Source: Thermoleophilaceae bacterium
GTDB taxonomy: Bacteria > Actinomycetota > Thermoleophilia > Solirubrobacterales > Thermoleophilaceae
Assembly (NCBI GenBank): GCA_014534235.1
Contig: JACVRW010000005.1
Location: 1-61,604 of the forward strand
DNA: 61,604 bases
Direction: 5' to 3'
Part shown: in pieces, positions 26,867 through 35,650 of the stretch
How positions within the stretch are numbered: the first letter of the stretch is position 1
How the letters are laid out: each line of letters begins with the position of its first letter
The notes under the pieces: generated by a model
The model's input: only the letters and a program-made list of their open reading frames with translations
What the model was told of the DNA's origin: nothing
Databases searched by the model: none
Position numbers and translations under genes: made by a program

Positions 26867-27997
26867 GTGCGAAGGATCCTCATAGTGGGCTCCACCGGGT
26901 CGATCGGCACGCAGGCGCTCGACGTCGTCGAGCGCAGCGACGAGCTCGAGGTCGTGGGGCTCGCCGCAGCCTCGAGCTGGGACTCGCTGACGGAGCAGGC
27001 CCGCCGCTTCGGGGTGCCGCGGATCGCGCTCGCCGACCCCGACGCCGCGGCTCGGGCCGCGGAGCACTCCGAGGTGGACGTGCTCGCGGGCTCGGAGGGG
27101 CTCGTGGAGCTGATCACGGATACGGACTGCGACCTGGTGCTGAACGCGCTCGTAGGCTCGGCCGGTCTGGGTCCCACCGTCGCCGCGCTCGGAGAGGGAC
27201 TCGACCTGGCGCTCGCCAACAAGGAGAGCCTCGTGGTGGGGGGCGAGCTCGTGACCGCCCTGGCCGAGGCGACCGGCGCGCAGCTGATCCCCGTCGACTC
27301 GGAGCACTCCGCGCTGTACCAGCTGATCGCCGCCGAGGCACCGGGCAGCGTGGAGCGGCTCGTATTGACCGCTAGCGGTGGCCCGTTCCGGGGCCGCGCC
27401 GACCTCGAGGGCGTCACGCGCGAGGAGGCGCTCGCCCACCCGACCTGGGACATGGGCGGCAAGATCACGATCGACTCGGCGACGCTGATGAACAAGGGTC
27501 TCGAGCTGATCGAGGCCCATCACCTCTTCGGCGTCCCCTACGAGCGCATCGACGTGATCGTCCATCCCCAGTCGATCGTCCACGCGCTCGTGCACCTGAA
27601 CGACGGCGCCTCGCTGGCGCACCTCGGCTATCCGGACATGCGGGTTCCGATCTCCTACGCGCTCCACCATCCCGAGCGTGCGGACGTGGCCGTCGCGACC
27701 CTCGACCTCGTCGAGGTTGGCTCCCTGACCTTCGAGGAGCCCGACCCCGACACGTTCGCCTGCCTGCGCCTCGCACGCGAGGCGGCCGTCGCGGGCGGGA
27801 CCGCGCCCTGCGTCCTGAACGCGGCCAACGAGGTCGCGGTGCACGCCTTCCTGCGCGGGGAGCTCTCCTTCACCGGCATCGCGCGGGTCATCGAGTCCAC
27901 GCTCTCCGGGCTGCCCGCCCGGCCCGTGCGGCACTTCTCGGATCTCTACGAGGCCGACGTCCTGGCGCGCGAGGTGGCCCGGGGAGTCGCCGCGTGA
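26867..27997 (+). CDS. dxr: 1-deoxy-D-xylulose 5-phosphate reductoisomerase
   Basis: 376 aa. NADPH site RRILIVGSTGSIGTQALDVV; LANKESLVVGGELV; metal/substrate residues in LIPVDSEHSALYQLI; LTASGGPFRG; HPTWDMGGKITIDSATLMNK; and CVLNAANEVAVHAFL near the C-terminus. It catalyses the committed step of the MEP isoprenoid pathway. GTG start at 26867. The stop overlaps the rseP GTG by 4 bp. Confidence 0.96.
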   Translation: MRRILIVGSTGSIGTQALDVVERSDELEVVGLAAASSWDSLTEQARRFGVPRIALADPDAAARAAEHSEVDVLAGSEGLVELITDTDCDLVLNALVGSAGLGPTVAALGEGLDLALANKESLVVGGELVTALAEATGAQLIPVDSEHSALYQLIAAEAPGSVERLVLTASGGPFRGRADLEGVTREEALAHPTWDMGGKITIDSATLMNKGLELIEAHHLFGVPYERIDVIVHPQSIVHALVHLNDGASLAHLGYPDMRVPISYALHHPERADVAVATLDLVEVGSLTFEEPDPDTFACLRLAREAAVAGGTAPCVLNAANEVAVHAFLRGELSFTGIARVIESTLSGLPARPVRHFSDLYEADVLAREVARGVAA

Positions 27998-29097
27998 GCT
28001 GGCTGCTCGCGTTCATCGGCTTCGCGCTGCTCGTGATCCTCCACGAGCTGGGGCACTTCACCGCGGCGAAGGCGGTCGGGATGAGGGTGGAGAAGTTCTC
28101 GCTGTTCTTCCCGCCGACGCTCTTGAAGAAGAGGGTGGGGGAGACCGAGTACGCCCTTGGCGCCATCCCCGCAGGCGGCTACGTGAAGATCACCGGCATG
28201 AACCCGGACGAGGACCTCCCGGACGAGGTCCGCACCCAGGCGTACTACTCCCAGCCGGTGTGGAAGCGGATCGTGGTCATCGCGGCGGGGCCCGCGGTGA
28301 ACCTCGTGCTGGCCTTCCTGCTGTTGCTCGTCTTCTTCTGGGCGATCGGCCCCGAGACCGGCAGCAAAAGCGTGGGGACGATCGAGAGAGGCTATCCGGC
28401 TGCCGGGGTGCTCCAGCCGGGCGACCGGTTGGTCGCCGTTGACGGTCATCGCGGCACGCCGACGAAGCTCTCAGAACGGATCGCGAGCCACAAGTGCCCC
28501 GAGACTCCGCCCCGTAGAGGGTGCAAGGCGGCCACGCCCGCCGCCGTCACGGTGGTCCGCGACGGGCACAAGCGGACGTTCGAGCTCACGCCTATCTACG
28601 ACCCCAGGGCGCCGACGAGCGACCCCGACAACCCCGGTCGGATGCGGCTCGGCTTCTCCTACGCGCCCGGGCCGCGGGATCCGCTTCCGTTGGGCACCGC
28701 GCTCGACCTGACCACGGACCGGTTCTGGTTCATCACGAAGGCCACGCTCGAGCTGCCCGCGCGCCTGATCGATCCCGAGAAGCGGGAGGAGATCTCGGGC
28801 GTCGTCGGCTCGTATGAGGTCACCCGCCAGACGATCCTCAACGACATCGCCGACACCGTCGGGATCCTGGCGATCATCTCGCTGTCGCTCGCGATCGTGA
28901 ACCTGTTCCCGTTCCTCCCGCTGGACGGTGGGCACATCTTCTGGGCAATCGTGGAGAAGGTGCGCCGGAAGCCCGTGCCCTTCAGCGTGATGGAGCGGGC
29001 GGGCGTGGTGGGCTTCATGCTGGTGATCCTGATCTTCCTGGTGGGCCTGTCGAACGACATCGACCGGCTCTCCGGCGAGGGCTTCCGGGTTCGCTGA
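27994..29097 (+). CDS. rseP: Site-2 (M50) membrane metalloprotease
   Basis: 367 aa. The zinc site HELGH lies in the first membrane helix (FALLVILHELGHFTAAKAVG), and the third ligand is in FPFLPLDGGHIFWAIVEKVR. A PDZ domain sits between (about 125-210, GYPAAGVLQPGDRLVAVDG), with a Cys-containing insert (HKCPETPPRRGCKAA). It performs intramembrane cleavage of anti-sigma factors or signal-peptide remnants. Coupled to dxr by a GTGA overlap. Confidence 0.95.
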   Translation: MSWLLAFIGFALLVILHELGHFTAAKAVGMRVEKFSLFFPPTLLKKRVGETEYALGAIPAGGYVKITGMNPDEDLPDEVRTQAYYSQPVWKRIVVIAAGPAVNLVLAFLLLLVFFWAIGPETGSKSVGTIERGYPAAGVLQPGDRLVAVDGHRGTPTKLSERIASHKCPETPPRRGCKAATPAAVTVVRDGHKRTFELTPIYDPRAPTSDPDNPGRMRLGFSYAPGPRDPLPLGTALDLTTDRFWFITKATLELPARLIDPEKREEISGVVGSYEVTRQTILNDIADTVGILAIISLSLAIVNLFPFLPLDGGHIFWAIVEKVRRKPVPFSVMERAGVVGFMLVILIFLVGLSNDIDRLSGEGFRVR

Positions 29098-29113
29098 GAC
29101 AGAGCGCGCAGGC

Positions 29114-29142
29114 CTGACAACGCGGCGCGTCGCGGTTAGGCT
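29114..29142 (+). promoter_or_regulatory. Promoter of acyl-CoA synthetase gene
   Basis: CTGACA (29114-29119) and TAGGCT (29137-29142) are spaced by 17 bp. The expected start lies about 26 nt before the TTG at 29175, and AAAGGGAGG is the ribosome-binding site. This gene therefore has its own leadered promoter inside the dxr-rseP-ispG cluster. Confidence 0.55.
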
Positions 29143-29174
29143 GATCTCGCATTCCGCCCAAAGGGAGGACGACC

Positions 29175-30974
29175 TTGAGCATCACGCGCGCCCGCGGTAC
29201 CAGCCGACCACTCGGCCTCGAAGCCCCCACGGTGGCCGAGGCATTCCAGCTCACCGCTCAGGCTCATGCCGAGCGCCCGGCGCTCCGGCTCAAGGACGAC
29301 GCCTTCTCGATGACCTGGGCGGAGTACGCGGGCAAGGTCCGCGACGTGGCCGCAGGGCTCGCCGCGCTCGGGCTCGAACCGGGTTCGACAATGGCGATCA
29401 TGCTCACCAACCGCCCGGAGTTCCATTTCTTCGACGCGGCAGCGATGCACCTCGCCGCGACGCCCTTCTCCATCTACAACACGTACGCGCCCGAGCAGAT
29501 CCAATACCAGGTGAACGACGCCGGCGCGCGCATCCTCGTCACGGAGAAGGCGTTCCTCGAGCGGGCGCGTGCGGTCGAGGGCCTCGACCAGATCGTCGTG
29601 GTCGACGCCGACAACCTCGACGACGCCCTCACCATCGCGGACGTCGAGGCGGAGGGAGATCCGGAGTTCGACTTCGAGGCGGCTTGGCGCGCGATCTCGC
29701 CCTACGACTACCTCACGCTGATCTACACCTCCGGCACCACCGGGCCGCCCAAGGGCGTGCAGCTGACCCACGCCAACCTGACCTCCGCGGTCCGCGGCTT
29801 CGACGAGGTCATCGCGTTCCCGGACGACGGGCGGGTCGTGTCGTGGCTCCCGATGGCGCACATCGCCGAGCGCGCGTGCAGCCACTACCTGCCGATGATG
29901 CTTGGCTTCACCACCACCTGCTGCCCGGACCCGCGCCAGGTGGTGGGTTACCTGCCGGAGGTGCGGCCGACCTGGTTCTTCGCCGTGCCCCGCATCTTCG
30001 AGAAGCTTAAGGCGGCGATCGAGGCTGGGATCGCCGCCGAGCGGGATGAGACCAAGCGGCAGGCGACGCAGTGGGCGCTCGACGTCGGACTGCGCAAGGT
30101 CCGGGCCGAGCAGGCCGGCGAGGAGGTCTGCGAGGAGCTCGCGGGCGAGTACGCCCAGGCGGACGAGCTCGTTCTGTCGAAGATCCGCGCGCGCCTCGGG
30201 CTCGACCAGATCGAGTCGATCAACGTGGGCGCCGCCCCCACGCCTCGCGAGGTGATCGAGTTCTTCCACGCGATCGGGATCCCGCTGGCCGAGCTCTGGG
30301 GCATGTCGGAGACAACCGGCTACGGGGCCTGCAACCCACCCGACCGGATCAAGATCGGGACGGTCGGCCCGCCTGCGCCGGGCTGCGAGATCAAGCTGGC
30401 GGACGACGGCGAGGTGCTGATGCGCGGCCCGATGGTGACGCCCGGCTACCGCAACCAGCCGGACATGACCCGCGAGGCCATCGACGACGAGGGCTGGCTC
30501 CACACCGGCGACGTCGGCGAGTTCGACGAGGACGGGTACCTCAAGATCGTCGATCGCAAGAAGGAGCTGATCATCAACGCCGCCGGGAAGAACATGTCGC
30601 CGGCGAACATCGAGGCGAAGGTGAAGGCGGCCAGCCCGCTGATCGGCCAGGCGATCGCGATCGGCGACGCGCGCCCGTACAACGTCGCGCTGATCACGCT
30701 CGATCCCGACGTCGCTCCGGGCTTCGCGGCGCAGCACGGGATCGGCGCCTCGCTCGAGGCGCTCGCGGAGCACCCGGCCGTGCTCGAGGAGGTGCAGCGC
30801 GGGATCGACGCCGCCAACGAGCAGCTCGCCCGGGTCGAGCAGATCAAGCGCTTCAAGGTGCTCCAAGCCGAGTGGCAGCCGGGCGGCGACGAGCTCACCC
30901 CGACGATGAAGCTGAAGCGCAAGCCGATACACGGGAAGTACAAGCCGGAGATCGAGGCGCTGTACGCCGAGTAG
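29175..30974 (+). CDS. Long-chain fatty acid-CoA ligase (AMP-forming)
   Basis: 599 aa ANL-superfamily enzyme of the long-chain acyl-CoA synthetase group. The P-loop is LIYTSGTTGPPKGVQLTHAN (about residues 184-203), A5 is LWGMSETTGYGA, A7-A8 are WLHTGDVGEFDEDGYLKIVD with RKKELIINAAGKNMSP, and the catalytic Lys is in TPTMKLKRKPIHGKY. It activates fatty acids for beta-oxidation or lipid synthesis. TTG start with a strong ribosome-binding site. It is inserted between rseP and ispG, which are normally neighbours. Confidence 0.93.
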   Translation: MSITRARGTSRPLGLEAPTVAEAFQLTAQAHAERPALRLKDDAFSMTWAEYAGKVRDVAAGLAALGLEPGSTMAIMLTNRPEFHFFDAAAMHLAATPFSIYNTYAPEQIQYQVNDAGARILVTEKAFLERARAVEGLDQIVVVDADNLDDALTIADVEAEGDPEFDFEAAWRAISPYDYLTLIYTSGTTGPPKGVQLTHANLTSAVRGFDEVIAFPDDGRVVSWLPMAHIAERACSHYLPMMLGFTTTCCPDPRQVVGYLPEVRPTWFFAVPRIFEKLKAAIEAGIAAERDETKRQATQWALDVGLRKVRAEQAGEEVCEELAGEYAQADELVLSKIRARLGLDQIESINVGAAPTPREVIEFFHAIGIPLAELWGMSETTGYGACNPPDRIKIGTVGPPAPGCEIKLADDGEVLMRGPMVTPGYRNQPDMTREAIDDEGWLHTGDVGEFDEDGYLKIVDRKKELIINAAGKNMSPANIEAKVKAASPLIGQAIAIGDARPYNVALITLDPDVAPGFAAQHGIGASLEALAEHPAVLEEVQRGIDAANEQLARVEQIKRFKVLQAEWQPGGDELTPTMKLKRKPIHGKYKPEIEALYAE

Positions 30975-30996
30975 CGGCCGCTGCGGTAGCGGCCAC

Positions 30997-31002
30997 TACC
31001 AT
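30997..31002 (+). promoter_or_regulatory. -10 box, leaderless promoter of ispG
   Basis: TACCAT ends 8 bp before the GTG at 31011. Confidence 0.5.
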
Positions 31003-31010
31003 CCTCGGAC

Positions 31011-32306
31011 GTGGCCTCGAAGCGACAGATCGACGTCGGCGGCGTCAAGATAGGCGGCGGCGCGCCGGTCGCCGTCCAGTCGATGACGAAGACCGAGACC
31101 GCCGACTACGACGCCACCATGCGCCAGATCCGGGCGATCGCGGAGGCCGGCGGCGATCTCGTCCGCTGCGCGGTGCCGCGCGACGAGGACGTCCGTGCGC
31201 TCGAGCGGATCGTCCGCGAGTCGCCGATCCCGGTCATCGCCGACATCCACTTCAACTACACGTTGGCGCTCAAGGCGATCGACGCCGGGGCGCACTGCAT
31301 CCGCATCAACCCGGGGAACATCGGCGGGCACGAGAAGACGCGGCTCGTGGTGGACCGCGCGCGCGCAGCAGGCGTGCCGATGCGCATAGGCGTGAACTCG
31401 GGCTCGCTCCCCAAGCATCTGCACGAGCTCGAGCGGGAGGACCCGGTCGAGGCCCTCGTCCGGGCCGCCGTGGAGTACGTGGAGCTGATCGAGAGCCTCG
31501 ACTTCCACGACTTCAAGGTCTCGATCAAGTCGACGAGCGTCCCGAACACGATCGCCTCGAACCGGCTGCTGGCCGAGCGGATCGAGTACCCGCTCCACCT
31601 CGGGATCACCGAGGCCGGCACGAAGTGGTCGGGGTCGCTCAAGTCGGCGGTGGGGCTCGGCACGCTGCTCGCCGACGGCATCGGCGACACGATCCGGATC
31701 TCGCTCTCCACCTTCCACGCCGAGGAGGAGGTCAAGGTCGCCTGGGAGATCCTGAAGGCGCTCAAGCTGCGGGAGCGGGGCCCGGTCCTGATCGCGTGCC
31801 CGACCTGCGGCCGCCTCCAGTTCGACATGGACACGGTCGTGGCCGAGATCGAGGAGCGCCTGCGCCACTACGACGAACCGATCGAGGTCGCCGTGCTGGG
31901 CTGCGCGGTGAACGGGATCGGCGAAGCCTCGCACGCGGACTTCGGGATCACCGGCGCGAAGAACGAAGGGCTCATCTTCGCGCACGGCAAGCCGCTCAGG
32001 AAGGTGCCGCAGGAGCGGCTCGTCGACGAGCTCTTCGCCGAGATCGACAAGTCGATTGACGCGGGCCGCGTAGTCGTCGACCAGCGGAGGGCGGTCGAGG
32101 GAGCCGCGTGGCTCGAGCGGATCGAAGAGGAGAACGCCGGCGAGCTCACGCCCGAGCGGATCGCCGCCATGGAGGCCGCGGCCGCTACGGACGACGCGCT
32201 CGCGAACGGGAAGTCGCTCCCGATGGCCGGCGCGCCAACGGCGAAGCGGATCGCACTCGACGAGGACGACTCGCCGACGGCCGGGCGCCGCTTTACGCGG
32301 GCGTAG
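31011..32306 (+). CDS. ispG: HMBPP synthase ((E)-4-hydroxy-3-methylbut-2-enyl-PP synthase)
   Basis: 431 aa. It has APVAVQSMTKTETADYDATM, VIADIHFNYTLALKAID and CIRINPGNIG, and the [4Fe-4S] ligands in LIACPTCGRLQFD and VAVLGCAVNGIGEA. It converts ME-cPP to HMBPP, the penultimate MEP-pathway step, in the same pathway as dxr upstream. The last 60 residues (after KVPQERLVDELFAEI) form an acidic extension beyond the catalytic core. GTG start at 31011. Confidence 0.96.
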   Translation: MASKRQIDVGGVKIGGGAPVAVQSMTKTETADYDATMRQIRAIAEAGGDLVRCAVPRDEDVRALERIVRESPIPVIADIHFNYTLALKAIDAGAHCIRINPGNIGGHEKTRLVVDRARAAGVPMRIGVNSGSLPKHLHELEREDPVEALVRAAVEYVELIESLDFHDFKVSIKSTSVPNTIASNRLLAERIEYPLHLGITEAGTKWSGSLKSAVGLGTLLADGIGDTIRISLSTFHAEEEVKVAWEILKALKLRERGPVLIACPTCGRLQFDMDTVVAEIEERLRHYDEPIEVAVLGCAVNGIGEASHADFGITGAKNEGLIFAHGKPLRKVPQERLVDELFAEIDKSIDAGRVVVDQRRAVEGAAWLERIEEENAGELTPERIAAMEAAAATDDALANGKSLPMAGAPTAKRIALDEDDSPTAGRRFTRA

Positions 32307-32480
32307 CCCCCCGCGCGCGCCCCGGCGTAGCCCCGCAGGGTGCCGCTTCGCGCGCGCGCGGCGGCGCGGCCGCGCGCTTCCCGGGCGCTGACGGCAGCCG
32401 TGTGGCCAAGCCGGGCCGCTTAAGCACCCAGGCGGTGCGGCGCCGGGCCCGCTCGCACCGTGACATGCGCCACACAACAC
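32307..32480. other. GC-alternating intergenic segment
   Basis: Two direct copies of GGCGTAGCCCC (32301-32311 and 32329-32339 region) and runs of alternating CG (CGCGCGCGCG near 32315 and 32355) fill the space before the GMC promoter. I see no gene. Alternating CpG tracts may adopt Z-DNA or mark decayed sequence. Confidence 0.3.
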
Positions 32481-32509
32481 TTGACCCGCCCGCCCGCGGC
32501 CCCTACGGT
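32481..32509 (+). promoter_or_regulatory. Sigma70-type promoter of GMC oxidoreductase
   Basis: TTGACC (32481-32486), a 17-bp spacer and TACGGT (32504-32509). The transcript would have a leader of about 70 nt, ending in the strong ribosome-binding site GAGGAGG before the ATG at 32588. Confidence 0.6.
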
Positions 32510-32587
32510 CGATGTGGAGTACGCACGCGCGGCAGCTCTCCTCGGCCGCCGGCCGTGAGCGAGGGAAACGCGCCCCGAGGAGGTCGA

Positions 32588-35071
32588 ATGGCAGTCAGAA
32601 GGTCGCCGGTCGTCGAGCGGGTAACCGGGATGGACGGCGATGGTGCCGATGGGGGACCCACACGCGCCTCGGAGCCGTCTCCCGCCGACGAGGCGACGCG
32701 CGAGGAACGGACGCTGCGACGCTGGCTGCTAGCGCTTACGGTGCTCTTCGCCGCTCAGGCCGCGCTGTACCTACCGGAGTTCTGGAGTGGCCCGCCCGAG
32801 ACACGGCCGTTTGCCGTCAACTCCTTCGCCAAGGACGCCGTCTTCGCCGCACTCATCGGCATTGCCGCGGCGGACGTTCGGCGCTTCGGCCGCCTGATCG
32901 CGTTCGTGATCGTCGGGCACATCGCGATTGCCCTGCTCCTCGCCATCGGGCTCATCTCCGGCCGGTACGAGGCCGTCTTTCCCCCGCCGGGCGAGTCCGC
33001 GGGGGCATGGCCGTTCGCCGCCTGGCTGGCCGGCGCGCTCGTGATGATCGGCGTCCTCGTCTGGCTCTACCGGAGAGCCATGCGCGCCCGGTACACGCTG
33101 CGTTATCTGTGGCCGATCGAGCACGACACGCTGGCCGCGGTGGCCGACGCAATACTCGACGCTCCCAAGGTGCCGCCGCGCGAGATCGCCGCCGCGGTGG
33201 ACGCCTACTGGGACTCCCTGCGGATCCGCGAGAAGCGCCGCCTGCGCTTCGCGCTGTGGATCGTCTGCTTCGTGCCGCTCGTGTGGCTAAAGGCGCCCCT
33301 CCCGCTGCAGGCGCGGGAACGGCGGCGTGGCTTTCTCGAGCACCGCCTGCTGCCTGACATCGCGACCCGCGCGAACCTGCGCTGGTTCCGCACGCTGGTG
33401 CAGTCCTCCGTCCGGTTCGTCATGCAGCTCGTGTACGTCGGGTACTACAGCAACGAGCGCACCTATCCCGATACCCGCTACGTTCCTTTCAGCAAGCGCC
33501 CCGGGCGGCACGAGGACCCAAGGCCGGAAAGGCAACTGCGGACGCTGGCGCCCGACGACGCCGCGGGGAAGCACCTCGAGGCTGACGTGGTGGTGGTCGG
33601 AAGCGGCGCAGGCGGGGCGATCGCCGCCCACGCCCTCGCCGCGCATGGCCACGAGGTGCTGATCGTAGAGCGTGGGCCGCACGTCCCCCGGTCAAAGTTC
33701 ACCGAGAACGAACGGGACATGTACGCGCGGCTCTACTCGGACGGAGCGCTTCAGCTGTCGCGCGACTTCAGCGTCCAGGTGTTGCAGGGGATGTGCGTAG
33801 GAGGCAGCACGGTCGTGAACAATGGGGTCAGCTTCAACATCCCTCCGGACGTGCTCGAGGAATGGAACGAGCGGTACGACGCCGGACTCGACCCCCCGAC
33901 GCTTCAGCAGTCATTCGACGCCGTACGCGAGGTCGTCTCCGTTCAGTGCCAGCACGAGCCTCCGCCAAACCCGGTGGCGGATCGGATCGGCCGTGCCGCC
34001 GACTGCCGCGACACCAGCCAGAAGCCGGGCCGCCTGCGGCCGGTGGAAGCGAACCTCGACGGCTGCCTCGGCTGCGGGCAATGCAACATCGGCTGCCGCT
34101 ACGGCAAGAAGCTGTCGATGCTGGAGACCGTGCTGCCGGATATTCAGGAGAAGTACGGTGACCGGCTGCGGATCCTCCCCGACTGCGCCGCCGAGGGGAT
34201 CCTCGTCCACGAACGGCGGGCGACGGGCGTCCGGGGACGCTTGCAGCTCCGGGGTAGGCGCAGCAGCACCGTCGAGGTACACGCGCGCCGGGCCGTCGTC
34301 GTGGCAGCCGGGGCGGTGCACTCGAGCCTGCTGCTGATGCGCAGCGGCATCGGGGGCGAGCGGGTCGGCCACGGGCTGTGCGCCAACCTGGGCTCGCACC
34401 TCACCGCGTACTTCCAGGACGGCCCCCCGCTGAATGCCTTCGACGGGCTCCAGATGTCCCACTACGTGGACGAGGGCGGTCCGGGAGGGCCGGTGATCGA
34501 GACGTGGTTCAACCCGGTCATGTCGCAGGCGCTCGTCACGCCGGGTTGGCTCGGCGATCACCAGGCGAACATGAACCGTTACAACCGGCTCTCCTGCCTC
34601 GGTGTGCTCGTGGGTAGCGACGTCCAGCCCGGGAACCGCGTCCGCAAGCGACCGGCGCTCAACGGCGCCCAGTACGACTTCACTCCCTCGGAGGCCGACC
34701 TCGACCGCCTCCTGGGCGGCCTGAAGAGGGCCGGCGAGATCCTGCTCGCGAGCGGCGCCAACTGCGTCATGCCGGCGACGTTCCGCTACTGGGAGCTAGG
34801 CGCCGGCGACCTCGCGAAGCTGAGGCGAGGCGATGGCGGCATCGTCACCGACGCGAGCGACATCTCCGTGAGCACCGCCCATCCCCAGGGGGGCAACCCG
34901 ATGAGCCGGCACAGCGCCCGCGGCGTGGTGGACGAGCGCTTCCGCGTACACGGCTACGAGAACCTCCACGTCTGCGACGCCAGCGTGTTCCCGAGCGCAG
35001 TGACGGTCAACCCGCAGCTGACCGTGATGGCGCTGGCCCACCTCGCCGGCTCGCACTACATCGCCGACTAG
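32588..35071 (+). CDS. Membrane-anchored GMC oxidoreductase (long-chain alcohol oxidase-like)
   Basis: 827 aa. Three hydrophobic segments (about 46-62, 104-124, 141-161) and a possible fourth (221-238) precede a helical region resembling long-chain alcohol oxidase N-termini. The FAD-binding GMC domain begins VVVVGSGAGGAIAAHALAAH (335-354), with LQGMCVGGSTVVNNGVSFNI and the C-terminal SVSTAHPQGGNPMSRHSARG and VFPSAVTVNPQLTVMALAHL, where the catalytic His/Asn lie. A CxxCxxCxxxC cluster (Cys493, 496, 499, 503) could bind an iron-sulfur centre. It probably oxidises long-chain alcohols at the membrane (inferred). ATG 32588 follows GAGGAGG. Confidence 0.88.
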   Translation: MAVRRSPVVERVTGMDGDGADGGPTRASEPSPADEATREERTLRRWLLALTVLFAAQAALYLPEFWSGPPETRPFAVNSFAKDAVFAALIGIAAADVRRFGRLIAFVIVGHIAIALLLAIGLISGRYEAVFPPPGESAGAWPFAAWLAGALVMIGVLVWLYRRAMRARYTLRYLWPIEHDTLAAVADAILDAPKVPPREIAAAVDAYWDSLRIREKRRLRFALWIVCFVPLVWLKAPLPLQARERRRGFLEHRLLPDIATRANLRWFRTLVQSSVRFVMQLVYVGYYSNERTYPDTRYVPFSKRPGRHEDPRPERQLRTLAPDDAAGKHLEADVVVVGSGAGGAIAAHALAAHGHEVLIVERGPHVPRSKFTENERDMYARLYSDGALQLSRDFSVQVLQGMCVGGSTVVNNGVSFNIPPDVLEEWNERYDAGLDPPTLQQSFDAVREVVSVQCQHEPPPNPVADRIGRAADCRDTSQKPGRLRPVEANLDGCLGCGQCNIGCRYGKKLSMLETVLPDIQEKYGDRLRILPDCAAEGILVHERRATGVRGRLQLRGRRSSTVEVHARRAVVVAAGAVHSSLLLMRSGIGGERVGHGLCANLGSHLTAYFQDGPPLNAFDGLQMSHYVDEGGPGGPVIETWFNPVMSQALVTPGWLGDHQANMNRYNRLSCLGVLVGSDVQPGNRVRKRPALNGAQYDFTPSEADLDRLLGGLKRAGEILLASGANCVMPATFRYWELGAGDLAKLRRGDGGIVTDASDISVSTAHPQGGNPMSRHSARGVVDERFRVHGYENLHVCDASVFPSAVTVNPQLTVMALAHLAGSHYIAD

Positions 35072-35469
35072 TCCGGCTCGAGGCCGACCGCCCTCAGCGC
35101 CTCGGCCTTGTCGCGGTAGGCCCGCATTCGACAGGCCCGTCCGTCGCGCACCGTCCAGACGTGGACGAAGCGCTGCGTCACCTCGACGCCCGAGGCGCGC
35201 CCGCGCGCGACCTCCAGGACGTCGACCAGCACCTCGTCGCCCGCCGCGAGGACCTCCTGCGGCTCGAAGCGGAAGCTCTCCCAGAGTCGCGAGAGGCTGG
35301 CGAGATACGAGCCGAACTGCTCGCGCGTGTACACATGCGCGCCACCCGGGACCTCCGACGACTCGTGCCACTCGAAGTGCGGGTCCACCAGCTCCAGGAC
35401 CGCCGCGACGTCACCGCGGTTCCAGGCGTCGTAGCCTCGCCTCACTATCTCGGCGTTATCGCCGGGCAC
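35068..35469 (-). CDS. NTF2/SnoaL-like small protein (paralogue)
   Basis: 133 aa. DNAEIVRRGYDAWNRGDVAA at the N-terminus, FEWHESSEVPGG in the middle, and VTQRFVHVWTVRDGRACRMR followed by YRDKAEALRAVGLEPD at the end are typical of SnoaL-like ketosteroid-isomerase-fold proteins. The GTG at 35469 gives the family N-terminus; an in-frame ATG at 35556 would add 29 residues. It is related to the protein at 815-1213. It is convergent with the GMC gene, overlapping its last 4 bp, and divergent from proS. Confidence 0.82.
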   Translation of the reverse strand: MPGDNAEIVRRGYDAWNRGDVAAVLELVDPHFEWHESSEVPGGAHVYTREQFGSYLASLSRLWESFRFEPQEVLAAGDEVLVDVLEVARGRASGVEVTQRFVHVWTVRDGRACRMRAYRDKAEALRAVGLEPD

Positions 35470-35636
35470 CGACGCCCGGTCTCCACCTGGAAGCACGCGC
35501 TCAGCGCGCACCCGCGCCTTGTACACCCCGGTCCGCGACGGCGGTGAGGCATTCATCACGCTCACCGCTGCGCACGACGTGGGACCGGCGAAGCTGTCTC
35601 GGGGGGCGGATCTGTCAACGGTACCGGAACCGCGAC

Positions 35637-35642
35637 TACACT
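35637..35642 (+). promoter_or_regulatory. -10 box, leaderless promoter of proS
   Basis: TACACT ends 8 bp before GTG 35651. TGTCAA (35613-35618) is a possible -35 with an 18-bp spacer. Confidence 0.5.
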
Positions 35643-35650
35643 CGCCCGCT

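Noticed and set aside
32307-32480. CRISPR-like or tandem repeat array
   Set aside because: Only two short GTAGCCCC copies and CG alternation; no regular repeat-spacer structure.
32108-32587. Upstream extension of the GMC oxidoreductase into ispG
   Set aside because: It overlaps ispG and low-complexity DNA; a promoter and strong ribosome-binding site support ATG 32588.
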